Positions 46,956 through 55,575 of a stretch of DNA of 64,000 nt are shown here, piece after piece. The stretch is from JAGORL01 sp964372415 (GTDB lineage Bacteria > Patescibacteriota > Patescibacteriia > UBA9934). The position numbers and the translations under genes were made by a program. Below the pieces are notes generated by a model. That model saw nothing but the letters and a program-made list of their open reading frames with translations. It was not told where the DNA came from and ran no database searches. How positions within the stretch are numbered: position 1 is the stretch's first letter; the number at the start of each line of letters is the position of its first letter. The stretch is from the NCBI GenBank assembly GCA_964372415.1, contig CAYJQH010000004.1, positions 20,207-84,206 of the forward strand. The letters are read 5' to 3'.

Positions 46956-49466
46956 TCAAGCTTTCTGTGGCTGAGCGTCTCCTCCACCTACCAAAGCCAC
47001 TGTCGCCACTTTATCGTTGGCATTCTTAAAGCGCATCACGCGGACTCCTTGGGTGGCCCGGCCGAGTTCGGAAATAGAGGTCACGGATGTTCTAATGACC
47101 TGACCAGCTACAGACACGGCCAAAAGATCACGAGGGTCTTTTTTGGATACCATGTGCGCCGCAATGAGCTTGCCGGTCTTCCCTGTAATCTGGGCTGTCT
47201 TAATACCGCTCCCACCTCGCTTCTGGAGACTATATTCTTCAAGATCAGTGCGCTTGCCGTAGCCGTTTTCCATAATGGTAAGTAGTTGGTTGCCAGCTTT
47301 GATGTCGTCTTTAGTCACGACTTCCATACCCACAATCCAATCTTCCCCTTTCATCTTCATGCCCCGCACACCGGCCGCCACGCGACCCATGGAGCGTACA
47401 TCTTTTTCACTAAAATGAACCGACTGGCCATTGGCCGTGACGAGCATAATGTCATCGTTCCCGGTTGAGGTCTTGACCCACTCTAAAGCATCTCCGTCAT
47501 TGAGCTTTATGGCAATAAGACCAGAGCGACGCACGTTCTCAAAGTCTTCAATGGCCGTCTTTTTAATGGTGCCGCGGGTCGTCACCATGATAATAAACTT
47601 AGCTGCCTCTTTTTTGAGATCACCCGAAAGAACAGTCGTTACTTTTTCTCCTGGACCGAGCTCCAGGAAGTTCACTATCGCTTGTCCTTTAGCGGTACGC
47701 GAGGCTTCTGGAATTTCGTAAGCTTTTAGCCTAAACACGCGACCACGACTCGTGAAAAACATCATGTCCTGATGCGTGGTTGTAGAAAATACCGCCTCAA
47801 CGGAATCTTCTTCTTTGGTAGTAAGTCCTATGACACCTTTTCCGCCACGGTGTTGCTGGGCAAAGGTATCGGGCGGCAAACGCTTAATATAGCCGTCTTT
47901 GGTCATAAGGACCACCGCCTGCGCGTCTGGTATTAAATCCTCCATGGAGAACTCTTTAATGCCAGCTTTGATAATCTTGGTGCGTCGTTCGTCACCGTAA
48001 TTTTTTATTAACTCCTCGTATTCTTTACGAATAACAGCCAGCATTTTCTTTTGAGACTTAAGGATGCTCTCAAGCTCCTCCATGATAGCCAGCTTTTCTT
48101 TAAACTCTTGCTCGATTTTCATGACCTCAAGATTAGCTAAACTCTGTAGGCGCATCTCAAGAATGGCGACTGCTTGGCGCTCAGTCATCTTGAATTTTTT
48201 CATCAAATTATCGCGAGCCTCGTCGCGATCTTTTGATTTTTTGATGGTCGCAATCACCTCGTCGATCTTCTTTAATGCGATACGTAGACCTTCAAGTATA
48301 TGCAGCCGGTCCTTCACTTTATCTAGGTCGAATTGGGTGCGGCGGCGAACCACCTCACCGCGGTGCTTAATATGCTCCTCAAGCATTTGCTTAAGGTTCA
48401 AAATACGTGGCTGAATGCCATCAACTAGCGCCAGCACGTTATAGTGAAAAGTCGTCTGAAGCGGCGTCATCTGATACAGCTGATTCAAAACCTTGCGAGG
48501 ATACGCATCTTTCTTGAGCTCAACTACAATGCGAACACCTTCTTTGTTCGACTCGTCACGCAAGTCGCGGATGCCTTCAATTTTCTTTTCACGAACAAGG
48601 TCGGCAATCTTCTCAAGAAGCGAAGCCTTATTTACCATGTAAGGAATTTCGGTCACGACAATTTGGCTGCTCTCCTTTTTTCCTTCAACTATTTCGGCCG
48701 CCGCTCGAACATCTACCCCGCCGCGTCCGGTGGCGTAAGCAGTTTTTAAATCTCTGGCGCCATAAATAATGCCGCCAGTTGGAAAATCAGGGCCCGGAAT
48801 TATTTCTAGTAATTCGTCGATTGTAGTTTCGGGTTTGTCGACTAAGCGAAGCAAAGCATTCAGAACCTCTTTGACATTGTGCGGCGGCACGTTGGTCGCC
48901 ATACCGACGGCAATGCCTAACATGCCGTTCACTAGAAGGTTGGGAAGTTTTGACGGAAGGACAACCGGTTCATCATGCGTTCCATCGTAATTTTTCCTAA
49001 AATTAACCGTGTTCTTTTCTATATCAACAAGCATCTCCTCACAAATCCGCGACAGCTTAGCCTCCGTATAACGCATGGCGGCCGCCGCGTCGCCGTCCAT
49101 CGAACCGAAGTTTCCTTGACCATGAACCAAGGGGTATCGGAATGAAAAGTCCTGTGCCATCCGAACCATGGACTCGTAAATAGCACTATCACCGTGCGGA
49201 TGATATTTAGCCATCACTTCACCGACTACATTGGCCGATTTACGAAAACGTGACCCGGCTCTAAGACCGATCGACCACATGGCATACAAAATACGGCGAT
49301 GCACCGGTTTCAAACCATCACGAACATCAGGCAGGGCGCGCGAAACAATCACCGACATGGCGTAATCCAAATACGCCCGACGCATTTCTTCTACTAGACT
49401 TTGATCTTTTACAAGACCAACCGGCATGAGCTCGGCTGCCATTTGTTCTTTGGGAGGATTCGCCAT
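46956..49466 (-). CDS. gyrA: DNA gyrase subunit A
   Basis: GyrA is the breakage-reunion subunit that supercoils DNA with GyrB. The 836-residue protein has the catalytic tyrosine in AAAAMRYTEAKLSR (Tyr133). Its quinolone region HPHGDSAIYESMVRMAQ has Ser94 and Glu98, a sensitive-type pattern. The coiled-coil gate and the C-terminal beta-pinwheel are present, with the GyrA-box-like QQHRGGKGV at its start. gyrB is not in the window. It heads toward rpmF. Confidence 0.97.
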   Translation of the reverse strand: MANPPKEQMAAELMPVGLVKDQSLVEEMRRAYLDYAMSVIVSRALPDVRDGLKPVHRRILYAMWSIGLRAGSRFRKSANVVGEVMAKYHPHGDSAIYESMVRMAQDFSFRYPLVHGQGNFGSMDGDAAAAMRYTEAKLSRICEEMLVDIEKNTVNFRKNYDGTHDEPVVLPSKLPNLLVNGMLGIAVGMATNVPPHNVKEVLNALLRLVDKPETTIDELLEIIPGPDFPTGGIIYGARDLKTAYATGRGGVDVRAAAEIVEGKKESSQIVVTEIPYMVNKASLLEKIADLVREKKIEGIRDLRDESNKEGVRIVVELKKDAYPRKVLNQLYQMTPLQTTFHYNVLALVDGIQPRILNLKQMLEEHIKHRGEVVRRRTQFDLDKVKDRLHILEGLRIALKKIDEVIATIKKSKDRDEARDNLMKKFKMTERQAVAILEMRLQSLANLEVMKIEQEFKEKLAIMEELESILKSQKKMLAVIRKEYEELIKNYGDERRTKIIKAGIKEFSMEDLIPDAQAVVLMTKDGYIKRLPPDTFAQQHRGGKGVIGLTTKEEDSVEAVFSTTTHQDMMFFTSRGRVFRLKAYEIPEASRTAKGQAIVNFLELGPGEKVTTVLSGDLKKEAAKFIIMVTTRGTIKKTAIEDFENVRRSGLIAIKLNDGDALEWVKTSTGNDDIMLVTANGQSVHFSEKDVRSMGRVAAGVRGMKMKGEDWIVGMEVVTKDDIKAGNQLLTIMENGYGKRTDLEEYSLQKRGGSGIKTAQITGKTGKLIAAHMVSKKDPRDLLAVSVAGQVIRTSVTSISELGRATQGVRVMRFKNANDKVATVALVGGGDAQPQKA

Positions 49467-49469
49467 AAA

Positions 49470-49859
49470 CTATTCTGCCTGTACTTCTGTAACTGGCTCT
49501 TCGGTCACGACCCCAGCCACTTCGCCGGTAACCGTTTCATCCGTCGGTTCAATGTTTATTTCTTCGGTCAATGTCGTGTCCACGGGCGCCGCCTGTTCTT
49601 GAGCCAAGAGAGCGCGGAGTCCAGCCACGAGCTCTGTAAGATCCTCGCTAGATTCAGCGTCTTTTTTTACTTCTTGTATCTGGTTTGTAACGACCGAAAA
49701 ATCGTCGCGCTTAGCGGCAAGCTGAGCCTTAGAAAAAGTCATCCAAGCTTGTAGGCCGCCAATCAAAACGACCGACATTACTCCCAAACCAACAAACGAA
49801 AACATGCGCCAACGATTTTGAGCTTTAGTGTGAGGCAAAAAGAGTCGTTTACCTTGCAT
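49470..49859 (-). CDS. Single-pass membrane protein with an acidic tail
   Basis: I do not recognise a family. The protein starts MQGKRLFLPHTKAQNRWRMF, then a membrane helix (VGLGVMSVVLIGGLQAWM), a coiled coil of about 40 residues, and a Thr/Glu/Val-rich, probably disordered tail. The N-terminus is inside by the positive-inside rule. The ATG overlaps the preceding stop region (TAATATG), and the gene lies three bases from gyrA, so it forms an operon with both neighbours. Confidence 0.7.
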   Translation of the reverse strand: MQGKRLFLPHTKAQNRWRMFSFVGLGVMSVVLIGGLQAWMTFSKAQLAAKRDDFSVVTNQIQEVKKDAESSEDLTELVAGLRALLAQEQAAPVDTTLTEEINIEPTDETVTGEVAGVVTEEPVTEVQAE

Positions 49860-49860
49860 A

Positions 49861-50484
49861 TTATTTTTCAAAAATCACTATTTTCATATCTTCTTGGGGC
49901 AGACCTGAACGAGTGATTTTGAGCTTTTGAGTGCTTTCGCTCTGGGCTCCAATCTCGCGCTTCACCGCCTCTACTCCCGCTTGTTCAGCGTAAGACACAA
50001 TGACGATTCTAGGCTCAACCTGAGCAACTACCTCGCCGGCATGAGCCGGAGTCAACATACCCTTCCCGGTTGGCACGATCAAAATATCAATCGGACCTAA
50101 TGTTTCTACCTCTTGAGAGGTCAGGGCGCGATCTAAAGCACCTAAAAACCCGATTTTTATCCCCTCGGCATCAAGTCTAAAAATAGCGTGTGGTGTGCCG
50201 TCCTTTTTAGGGGCGTCGATCCCGGTTGCAAACATGCCGTGTACCTCATACTCCCCCGCATGCGACACCACAAACACCTTTTTGCCTTCTTCTGGGTGTT
50301 CTGGCGAAATAGCCGACAAGTTGTCAGTGTCATTGCCCGCATGCGATTGAACAACAATGGAGGCAGCAGTTGATTTCATTTTACTCTCCCCAAGACTGAA
50401 AGGATTTGTTACGAGTGTTACCTCACTAGCTGCCGGTTTAGCGGTAACCGTAAAGCTCCCAAGGCCATTCCAAGAGATCTGCAT
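49861..50484 (-). CDS. Metallo-beta-lactamase-fold protein with degenerate metal motif
   Basis: The 207-residue protein follows the layout of UlaG/Lactamase_B_3-type hydrolases. It begins MQISWNGLGSFTVTA and has the later segments VFVVSHAGEYEV, GIKIGFLGALDRALTSQEV and GPIDILIVPTGKG. The site that should read SHxHxDH is SHAGNDTDN here, with only the first His and the Asp retained. Either the enzyme uses different ligands or it is non-catalytic. It lies upstream of the membrane protein and gyrA. Confidence 0.8.
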   Translation of the reverse strand: MQISWNGLGSFTVTAKPAASEVTLVTNPFSLGESKMKSTAASIVVQSHAGNDTDNLSAISPEHPEEGKKVFVVSHAGEYEVHGMFATGIDAPKKDGTPHAIFRLDAEGIKIGFLGALDRALTSQEVETLGPIDILIVPTGKGMLTPAHAGEVVAQVEPRIVIVSYAEQAGVEAVKREIGAQSESTQKLKITRSGLPQEDMKIVIFEK

Positions 50485-50521
50485 AATTTGGAATTATGTT
50501 AACACAACCCCTGACTTCCGC

Positions 50522-51244
50522 CTAGGTCTGATTGTTGTCTTCTGACTCCTTCAAAACCGTTGTCCAATATTCGATTTCTTGAGCAATTTCCTCCTCTTTG
50601 GGGTCACGTTCCACAATCGACCAACCCTCCTCTAGTTGCTCAGCCTTACCCCGAATTTCGTCAGCATAGGTAGCATCTCGCTCAGCCAGGTTACGCAGTT
50701 TATCAATAAGGCCCTGGAGTCGGTCTTGTTCCTGTTTCCATTTTTGGACCAGGCCCTCGAATGTCTCCCTTCGTTCTTTTGCCCGTTCGTCACACTGCTT
50801 GTGGAGCACATCATGCGCCAAAAGGATCCCCTGCTCCACCTGATAACGCTCGGTCGGCAAAAGATCACGTTCAAACAGCTTACTGTTTGTGTATTCGATA
50901 ATATGTACGCCGCTATCGGTAACTTTTTTAATTTTTTCAAGCACCGCGGGTTCAAGACGCGCAAAAACCTCTGTTTGTAGTCGCTGTTCTTCATCACTCG
51001 CGCACAGCTCCATGTACGCTTTCCGGTATGGAAACTCCTTTTTCCCTACGTGAACAAGGGCCTGTATTATTTGTCGCTCATTGGCTGCTGGATTTGAGCT
51101 AAGTTCGGCGTAAAATTTATTGGCTTCTGCAATAACTTCTGGTGGCGTAAGCGGTACCAAGCGATCGATTGAGATCTTAAACTCGTCGAGCAGGTACTTG
51201 TGTGGGGTTTTCAAAGTTTTAACTTGCTGATCAGAGAAATTCAT
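50522..51244 (-). CDS. Hypothetical protein with a coiled coil, 240 residues
   Basis: I do not recognise a family. It begins MNFSDQQVKTLKTPHKYLLD and is wholly soluble. The second half (about 150-235) is a long charged coiled coil with RRETFEGLVQKWKQEQDRL and LIDKLRNLAERDATYADEI. The first half is helical with YAELSSNPAANERQII. It is divergent from rpsA. A role in cell division or envelope scaffolding is only a guess from the coiled coil. Confidence 0.7.
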   Translation of the reverse strand: MNFSDQQVKTLKTPHKYLLDEFKISIDRLVPLTPPEVIAEANKFYAELSSNPAANERQIIQALVHVGKKEFPYRKAYMELCASDEEQRLQTEVFARLEPAVLEKIKKVTDSGVHIIEYTNSKLFERDLLPTERYQVEQGILLAHDVLHKQCDERAKERRETFEGLVQKWKQEQDRLQGLIDKLRNLAERDATYADEIRGKAEQLEEGWSIVERDPKEEEIAQEIEYWTTVLKESEDNNQT

Positions 51245-51308
51245 ACTGCAATAAGTCTACAGTATAATCTTCAGCCAATAAACAAAAGGTCTCAACAACC
51301 TTCAATCA

Positions 51309-51337
51309 TTGACGGAATATGGTCCTTCCCGTAAACT
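51309..51337 (+). promoter_or_regulatory. Promoter of rpsA-ftsH
   Basis: TTGACG (51309-51314) and TAAACT (51332-51337) are separated by 17 bp. About 70 bases of leader follow, with a small hairpin GGGC/GCCC. Confidence 0.7.
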
Positions 51338-51412
51338 AACCCCACTCATTTATTCTTAATCCCCGAAAGCCTTTTGGGCCATCGCCCAGGACGCGGTCGG
51401 GCATTATCGTTT

Positions 51413-52546
51413 ATGGTTACCGAAACACCAGTCAGTGAACTTGCTAAACTTTTGGATAGTGGCAATTACTTAGCCATGCCTAAGGTTGGTGATTTAGTTA
51501 AGGGTAAAGTTCTCTCAACCAAGGGCCGACAAATCAAAATTGATGTTCGTGGTCTCAAAGTCGGTGTAGTGCGTGGTCGTGAACTCTACGCCGAGTCAGA
51601 AATTTACAAAAACTTAAAACCCGGCGCCGAAGTTGAAGCTACGGTGGTTGATTTGGAAAACGAAAACGGCGAAGTGGAATTATCGTTCCGTCACGCCGGG
51701 CAGAAACGCGCCTGGAAAGATTTGTCAACACTTTCGCAAAGTGGTGAAGCAGTCAGCGTTAAGGTGTTAGATGCCAACAAGGGTGGCTTAATTGTCCGCG
51801 TTGGTCACCTTCAGGGCTTCTTGCCGGTCTCGCAGCTTGCGCCAGAACATTATCCGCGTGTCTCAGGTGGCGACAAACAAAAAATTCTTGAAAAACTAAA
51901 GAGCCTGGTTAATACCGATGTTCGGGTAAAAATTCTGGACGTCCTTGAAGACGACGGCAAGCTTATTGTGTCTGAAAAAGCCGTTTGGGAAGATGAGCAA
52001 AAGAATGTCATTGCCCAGTGCAAAGTTGGCGATATCGTGGCTGGCGACATAAGCGCGGTGGCCGACTTCGGGGTCTTCGTAAAGTTCTTCCCGACCGGTT
52101 CTGAGGTACCGCTTGAGGGTCTTGTTCACATCTCAGAAATTGCCTGGCAACGCATTGATCACCCTAAGGATCTTCTGAAAGTTGACGATAACGTTCGCGC
52201 CGAAATTATCGGCATAGAAGGCAGCAAAATTTTCCTCTCAATGAAGAAACTCACTGCCGACCCTTGGACAGATGTGGCAAAACGCTACAATATAGGTGAA
52301 TGGGTTGAAGGCAAAATTGTGAAGACCAACCCGTTCGGCTTCTTTGTAGAACTCGACAAAGATATTCAGGGCTTGGCTCATGTTTCGGAACTGTCTGAAA
52401 CGCCAACTGATGACCCGTCAAAAATAGCCAAAATTGGTGATACTCTAAAATTCCGCATCGTGTCCATTGAACCAAACGAACATCGTTTGGGGTTGTCCCT
52501 TAAAACTGAGGATAAAAAGTCAGAGCCCGCCTCGCCTAACGCCTAA
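51413..52546 (+). CDS. rpsA: 30S ribosomal protein S1-like, four S1 domains
   Basis: S1 captures mRNA on the 30S subunit. The protein of 377 residues starts MVTETPVSELAKLLDSGNYL and contains four S1 repeats, beginning at about VGDLVKGKVLSTKGRQIKID, GEAVSVKVLDANKGGLIVRV, VGDIVAGDISAVADFGVFV and IGEWVEGKIVKTNPFGFFVE. E. coli S1 has six; four is usual in many other phyla. It is transcribed with ftsH from a good promoter. Confidence 0.92.
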   Translation: MVTETPVSELAKLLDSGNYLAMPKVGDLVKGKVLSTKGRQIKIDVRGLKVGVVRGRELYAESEIYKNLKPGAEVEATVVDLENENGEVELSFRHAGQKRAWKDLSTLSQSGEAVSVKVLDANKGGLIVRVGHLQGFLPVSQLAPEHYPRVSGGDKQKILEKLKSLVNTDVRVKILDVLEDDGKLIVSEKAVWEDEQKNVIAQCKVGDIVAGDISAVADFGVFVKFFPTGSEVPLEGLVHISEIAWQRIDHPKDLLKVDDNVRAEIIGIEGSKIFLSMKKLTADPWTDVAKRYNIGEWVEGKIVKTNPFGFFVELDKDIQGLAHVSELSETPTDDPSKIAKIGDTLKFRIVSIEPNEHRLGLSLKTEDKKSEPASPNA

Positions 52547-52564
52547 CTTAATTAGGCAGTAATT

Positions 52565-54412
52565 ATGAAACCACTGTCCAAACACATCATTGTGTTTCTC
52601 GTGATGCTGTTTGCCGTCGGTGCCATTTTCTCCGTGACCAATCTCGAGCCAAAAAACATCGAAACCATCGGTGTCACTACACTGGTGGAGAAGATAAAAA
52701 ACCAAGAAATAATCCGCCTCGAGGTCCAGGAGGACACCATTACGGCATTCACCGCAGATCAGGAATACACCACTAAAAAAGAATCTGGCGAGTCGCTGTC
52801 GGAGCTTCTGGCTAATTACGGCCTGACCCCGGAAGAACTTGCCAGTGTGAACATAGAGGTTAAAGAACCGAGCGCCTCGGTTACCTTTGTTAGGAGCGTC
52901 TTCCCGACTGCCCTCTTTATTTTGGGGCTCTCGGTTGTCTTGTGGTTCTTTATTCGTCAAATGCAGGGCGCTAATACTCGCGCCTTAACTTTTGGTCAGG
53001 CTAATGCTCGAGAATTTAGCGGCAAAAAAAACCGTCTTACCTTTAAGGATGTTGCCGGAAATCCCGAGGCTAAAGAAGAATTGGCAGAAATTGTTGAATT
53101 CTTGAAAAGCCCCAAAAAATTCTCTGATCTTGGAGCCAAGATTCCCAAGGGAGTACTGCTCATGGGACCTCCGGGAACCGGTAAAACGCTTATTGCCCGC
53201 GCCGTGGCTGGTGAAGCCAACGTGCCGTTCTTTCACATTTCTGGCTCCGAATTTGTGGAGATGTTTGTGGGTGTCGGTGCCTCACGCGTCAGGGACCTCT
53301 TCCAAAAAGCCAAAAAAACCGCTCCTTGCATTGTCTTTATTGACGAAATAGATGCCGTTGGCCGACAGCGTGGGGCTGGCCTGGGTGGCGGACACGATGA
53401 GCGCGAACAAACTTTGAACCAAATCCTAGTTGAGATGGACGGCTTTGACCCCAACATCGGCGTTATTGTTGTCGCCGCCACTAACCGCCCGGACGTTTTG
53501 GACCCGGCGCTTCTCCGCCCTGGACGTTTTGACCGCCGAGTAGTACTTGATAAACCAGATCTCAAGGCGCGTGAAGAAATACTCCGCATTCACGCCGAAA
53601 AAAAACCTCTTGGCAGCGACGTTGACTTGAAACGTATCGCGGAACGCACCGTGGGCCTCGCGGGCGCCGATCTTATGAATATCATGAACGAGGCAGCCAT
53701 CTTTGCCGCTCGTCGTGATCGTAAAGAAATCATGCAAATCGACATGCTCGACGCCATTGAAAAGGTGCTCCTTGGCCCGGAACGCAAAAGTCACATCTTA
53801 AGCGCCGACGAACGATTACTCACAGCTTATCACGAAGCTGGTCACGCTTTAGTCGGTCACCTTTTGCCTCACTGCGACGAGGTGCACAAAATCTCTATCA
53901 TCTCGCGCGGCCGTGCTGCCGGTTACACCATGAGTGTTCCCGAAGAAGATCGCAAGATGCACTCGCGCCAGGAATTCCTTGATGAGATAGCCATGGCACT
54001 CGGCGGTTACGTGGCCGAACGCGAGATCTTTGGCGACCTCACAACCGGCGCCGGCAGCGATCTACAGAAAGCAACCCAACTAGCTCGTGAGCTCGTTACC
54101 CAATACGGCATGAGCGATACCCTTGGCCCGCGAACCTACGGTGAACGCGAAGAAATGATCTTTTTAGGCAAGCAAATTCACGAAAACCGTGACTACTCGG
54201 AAAAAATCGCCGAAACCATCGACAACGAAATAAACAATCTTCTGAAACGCGCCCTTGATGTAGCCACTAATCTCATAAAAACGAATCGCGAAAAAATGGA
54301 TAAAGTGGTTAAAGTTCTCTTGGAAAAAGAAACCATCGAAAAAGAAGAATTCGCCACAATTATCGGCCCGGCCAACAAGGCGCCGAAGTTCGTACCAAAA
54401 CCCGCGGTCTAA
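52565..54412 (+). CDS. ftsH: ATP-dependent zinc metalloprotease FtsH
   Basis: FtsH degrades membrane and short-lived cytosolic proteins. The 615-residue protein has membrane helices at about 8-25 and 112-130. Its AAA module has Walker A GPPGTGKT at 201-208, Walker B IVFIDEIDAVGRQRG and the second region of homology. The zinc motif HEAGH is at 423-427. The C-terminal domain holds the third ligand in LTTGAGSDLQKAT. The 18-base gap after rpsA contains a small hairpin GCCTAA/TTAGGC. Confidence 0.97.
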   Translation: MKPLSKHIIVFLVMLFAVGAIFSVTNLEPKNIETIGVTTLVEKIKNQEIIRLEVQEDTITAFTADQEYTTKKESGESLSELLANYGLTPEELASVNIEVKEPSASVTFVRSVFPTALFILGLSVVLWFFIRQMQGANTRALTFGQANAREFSGKKNRLTFKDVAGNPEAKEELAEIVEFLKSPKKFSDLGAKIPKGVLLMGPPGTGKTLIARAVAGEANVPFFHISGSEFVEMFVGVGASRVRDLFQKAKKTAPCIVFIDEIDAVGRQRGAGLGGGHDEREQTLNQILVEMDGFDPNIGVIVVAATNRPDVLDPALLRPGRFDRRVVLDKPDLKAREEILRIHAEKKPLGSDVDLKRIAERTVGLAGADLMNIMNEAAIFAARRDRKEIMQIDMLDAIEKVLLGPERKSHILSADERLLTAYHEAGHALVGHLLPHCDEVHKISIISRGRAAGYTMSVPEEDRKMHSRQEFLDEIAMALGGYVAEREIFGDLTTGAGSDLQKATQLARELVTQYGMSDTLGPRTYGEREEMIFLGKQIHENRDYSEKIAETIDNEINNLLKRALDVATNLIKTNREKMDKVVKVLLEKETIEKEEFATIIGPANKAPKFVPKPAV

Positions 54413-54414
54413 AG

Positions 54415-54535
54415 GCAGCAACTAGCCATTAACCACTAGATACTAGCCAGCCACTAATTAATTAGCTACTAGGAAAACGAGTACTTTTAGTAGCTAGTCT
54501 TTAGTTGCTGGCTAGAGGCTAGTCGCTAGTTTGTA
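54415..54535. repeat. CTAG-word hairpin element, copy B (after ftsH)
   Basis: The left arm (54419-54472) contains ACTAGCC, CCACTAGATACTAGCCAGCC and AATTAGCTACTAG. The right arm (54486-54535) contains TAGTAGCTAGTC, GCTGGCTAGAGGCTAG and CGCTAGTT. Arms are imperfect complements. A GTAC-containing loop separates them. Confidence 0.8.
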
Positions 54536-54549
54536 CTTTCTGTATGTTG

Positions 54550-54555
54550 TATACT
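54550..54555 (+). promoter_or_regulatory. -10 box of the membrane protein-pilB operon
   Basis: TATACT stands 19 bases before the ATG; the upstream -35 element is weak (TAGTTT at 17 bp). GGAGG lies five bases before the start codon. Confidence 0.5.
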
Positions 54556-54574
54556 AGTCTTCAATTGGAGGACT

Positions 54575-55573
54575 ATGCCCCGCCACATCCCCGTTTATCG
54601 TCCCATCTTGCTTCACGCCTTAAAGACTGCCTGGCACCACCGGGAGCTTTGGCCAATCGCCGCCATTGCTGGCGTTGCTGGCACAGGCTCCGTGGTTAAT
54701 GATCTTTTGCGTCAAGCCAAAATCGCCACCACTATTCCGGCCATCATAAATTGGCTCGATGCACAACGAATATATTTACTTGAAACATACGAACAGCAAA
54801 TAATTCTCTCAAGCCCCCTCGAGGCAGTTATTGGCACGTTCCTACTTTTTGGCAGCGTGATAGCAATCGCTCTTCTAGTGGTTGCCTGTCAGCAAATTCT
54901 TCTCCGGATAAGCCATCGAGCGGCAACCAAAAAGCGAGCATTCTCCTTTGGTGAACTAAAACGGGAGCTTATTCATCCTAGAATATTGCGTTTTCTAACA
55001 CTCGACGTTTTGCTACGGGTAGTGGTTGGCAACATTATGTTGGCCTCAGCCCTTCTAGTGAGCTCACTCAATACGAGTTACATTCTTGCCGATGCCATAT
55101 TTGGCACGCTTTTCTCGGCCTTTGCAATTTCTTTGGCTCTTACAGCAAACGTGGTCGTAATGCTGTCGCTTATAGGCATAGCGCGGGCCGATGCTACAGT
55201 TCCCCAAGCCCTGCGGTACGCCTGGCAAACTTATCGAGCTAGCCCTATGATCTGTCTTGAGATGTCGGCTCTTTTGTTTGCGGTAAACTTTCTTATTTCT
55301 CTCGCCTTTGATGGCTTCATTGTACTTCTCGGAGCCCCAGTTGTTCTGGCTTTCACGGCGGTCCTAAGCGGCGGCTCATTTACCACCTTTGTTGCTTTAA
55401 CTACTTTGGTCGTGTTACTCGTATTATTCATCACGATTGCGATTTTTGGTTTTTCTACTACCTTCACCTACGCCGCTTGGACAGCGCTTGCCGAATATCT
55501 TGCCAAGCGTAAAGTTGAACCCCGTGTCTTGGCGCATAGCCGCCGTCTCATGAGCCACTTGACCCGCGTCTAA
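54575..55573 (+). CDS. Polytopic membrane protein of unknown function, 332 residues
   Basis: I do not recognise a family. It has about six membrane helices, including AVIGTFLLFGSVIAIALLVV and NVVVMLSLIGIA, with positively charged loops. A conserved-looking loop reads TVPQALRYAWQTYRASP. It ends two bases before the pilB-like gene and has a GGAGG site, so the two are cotranscribed. A link to pilus assembly is possible from the position only. Confidence 0.8.
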   Translation: MPRHIPVYRPILLHALKTAWHHRELWPIAAIAGVAGTGSVVNDLLRQAKIATTIPAIINWLDAQRIYLLETYEQQIILSSPLEAVIGTFLLFGSVIAIALLVVACQQILLRISHRAATKKRAFSFGELKRELIHPRILRFLTLDVLLRVVVGNIMLASALLVSSLNTSYILADAIFGTLFSAFAISLALTANVVVMLSLIGIARADATVPQALRYAWQTYRASPMICLEMSALLFAVNFLISLAFDGFIVLLGAPVVLAFTAVLSGGSFTTFVALTTLVVLLVLFITIAIFGFSTTFTYAAWTALAEYLAKRKVEPRVLAHSRRLMSHLTRV

Positions 55574-55575
55574 TC

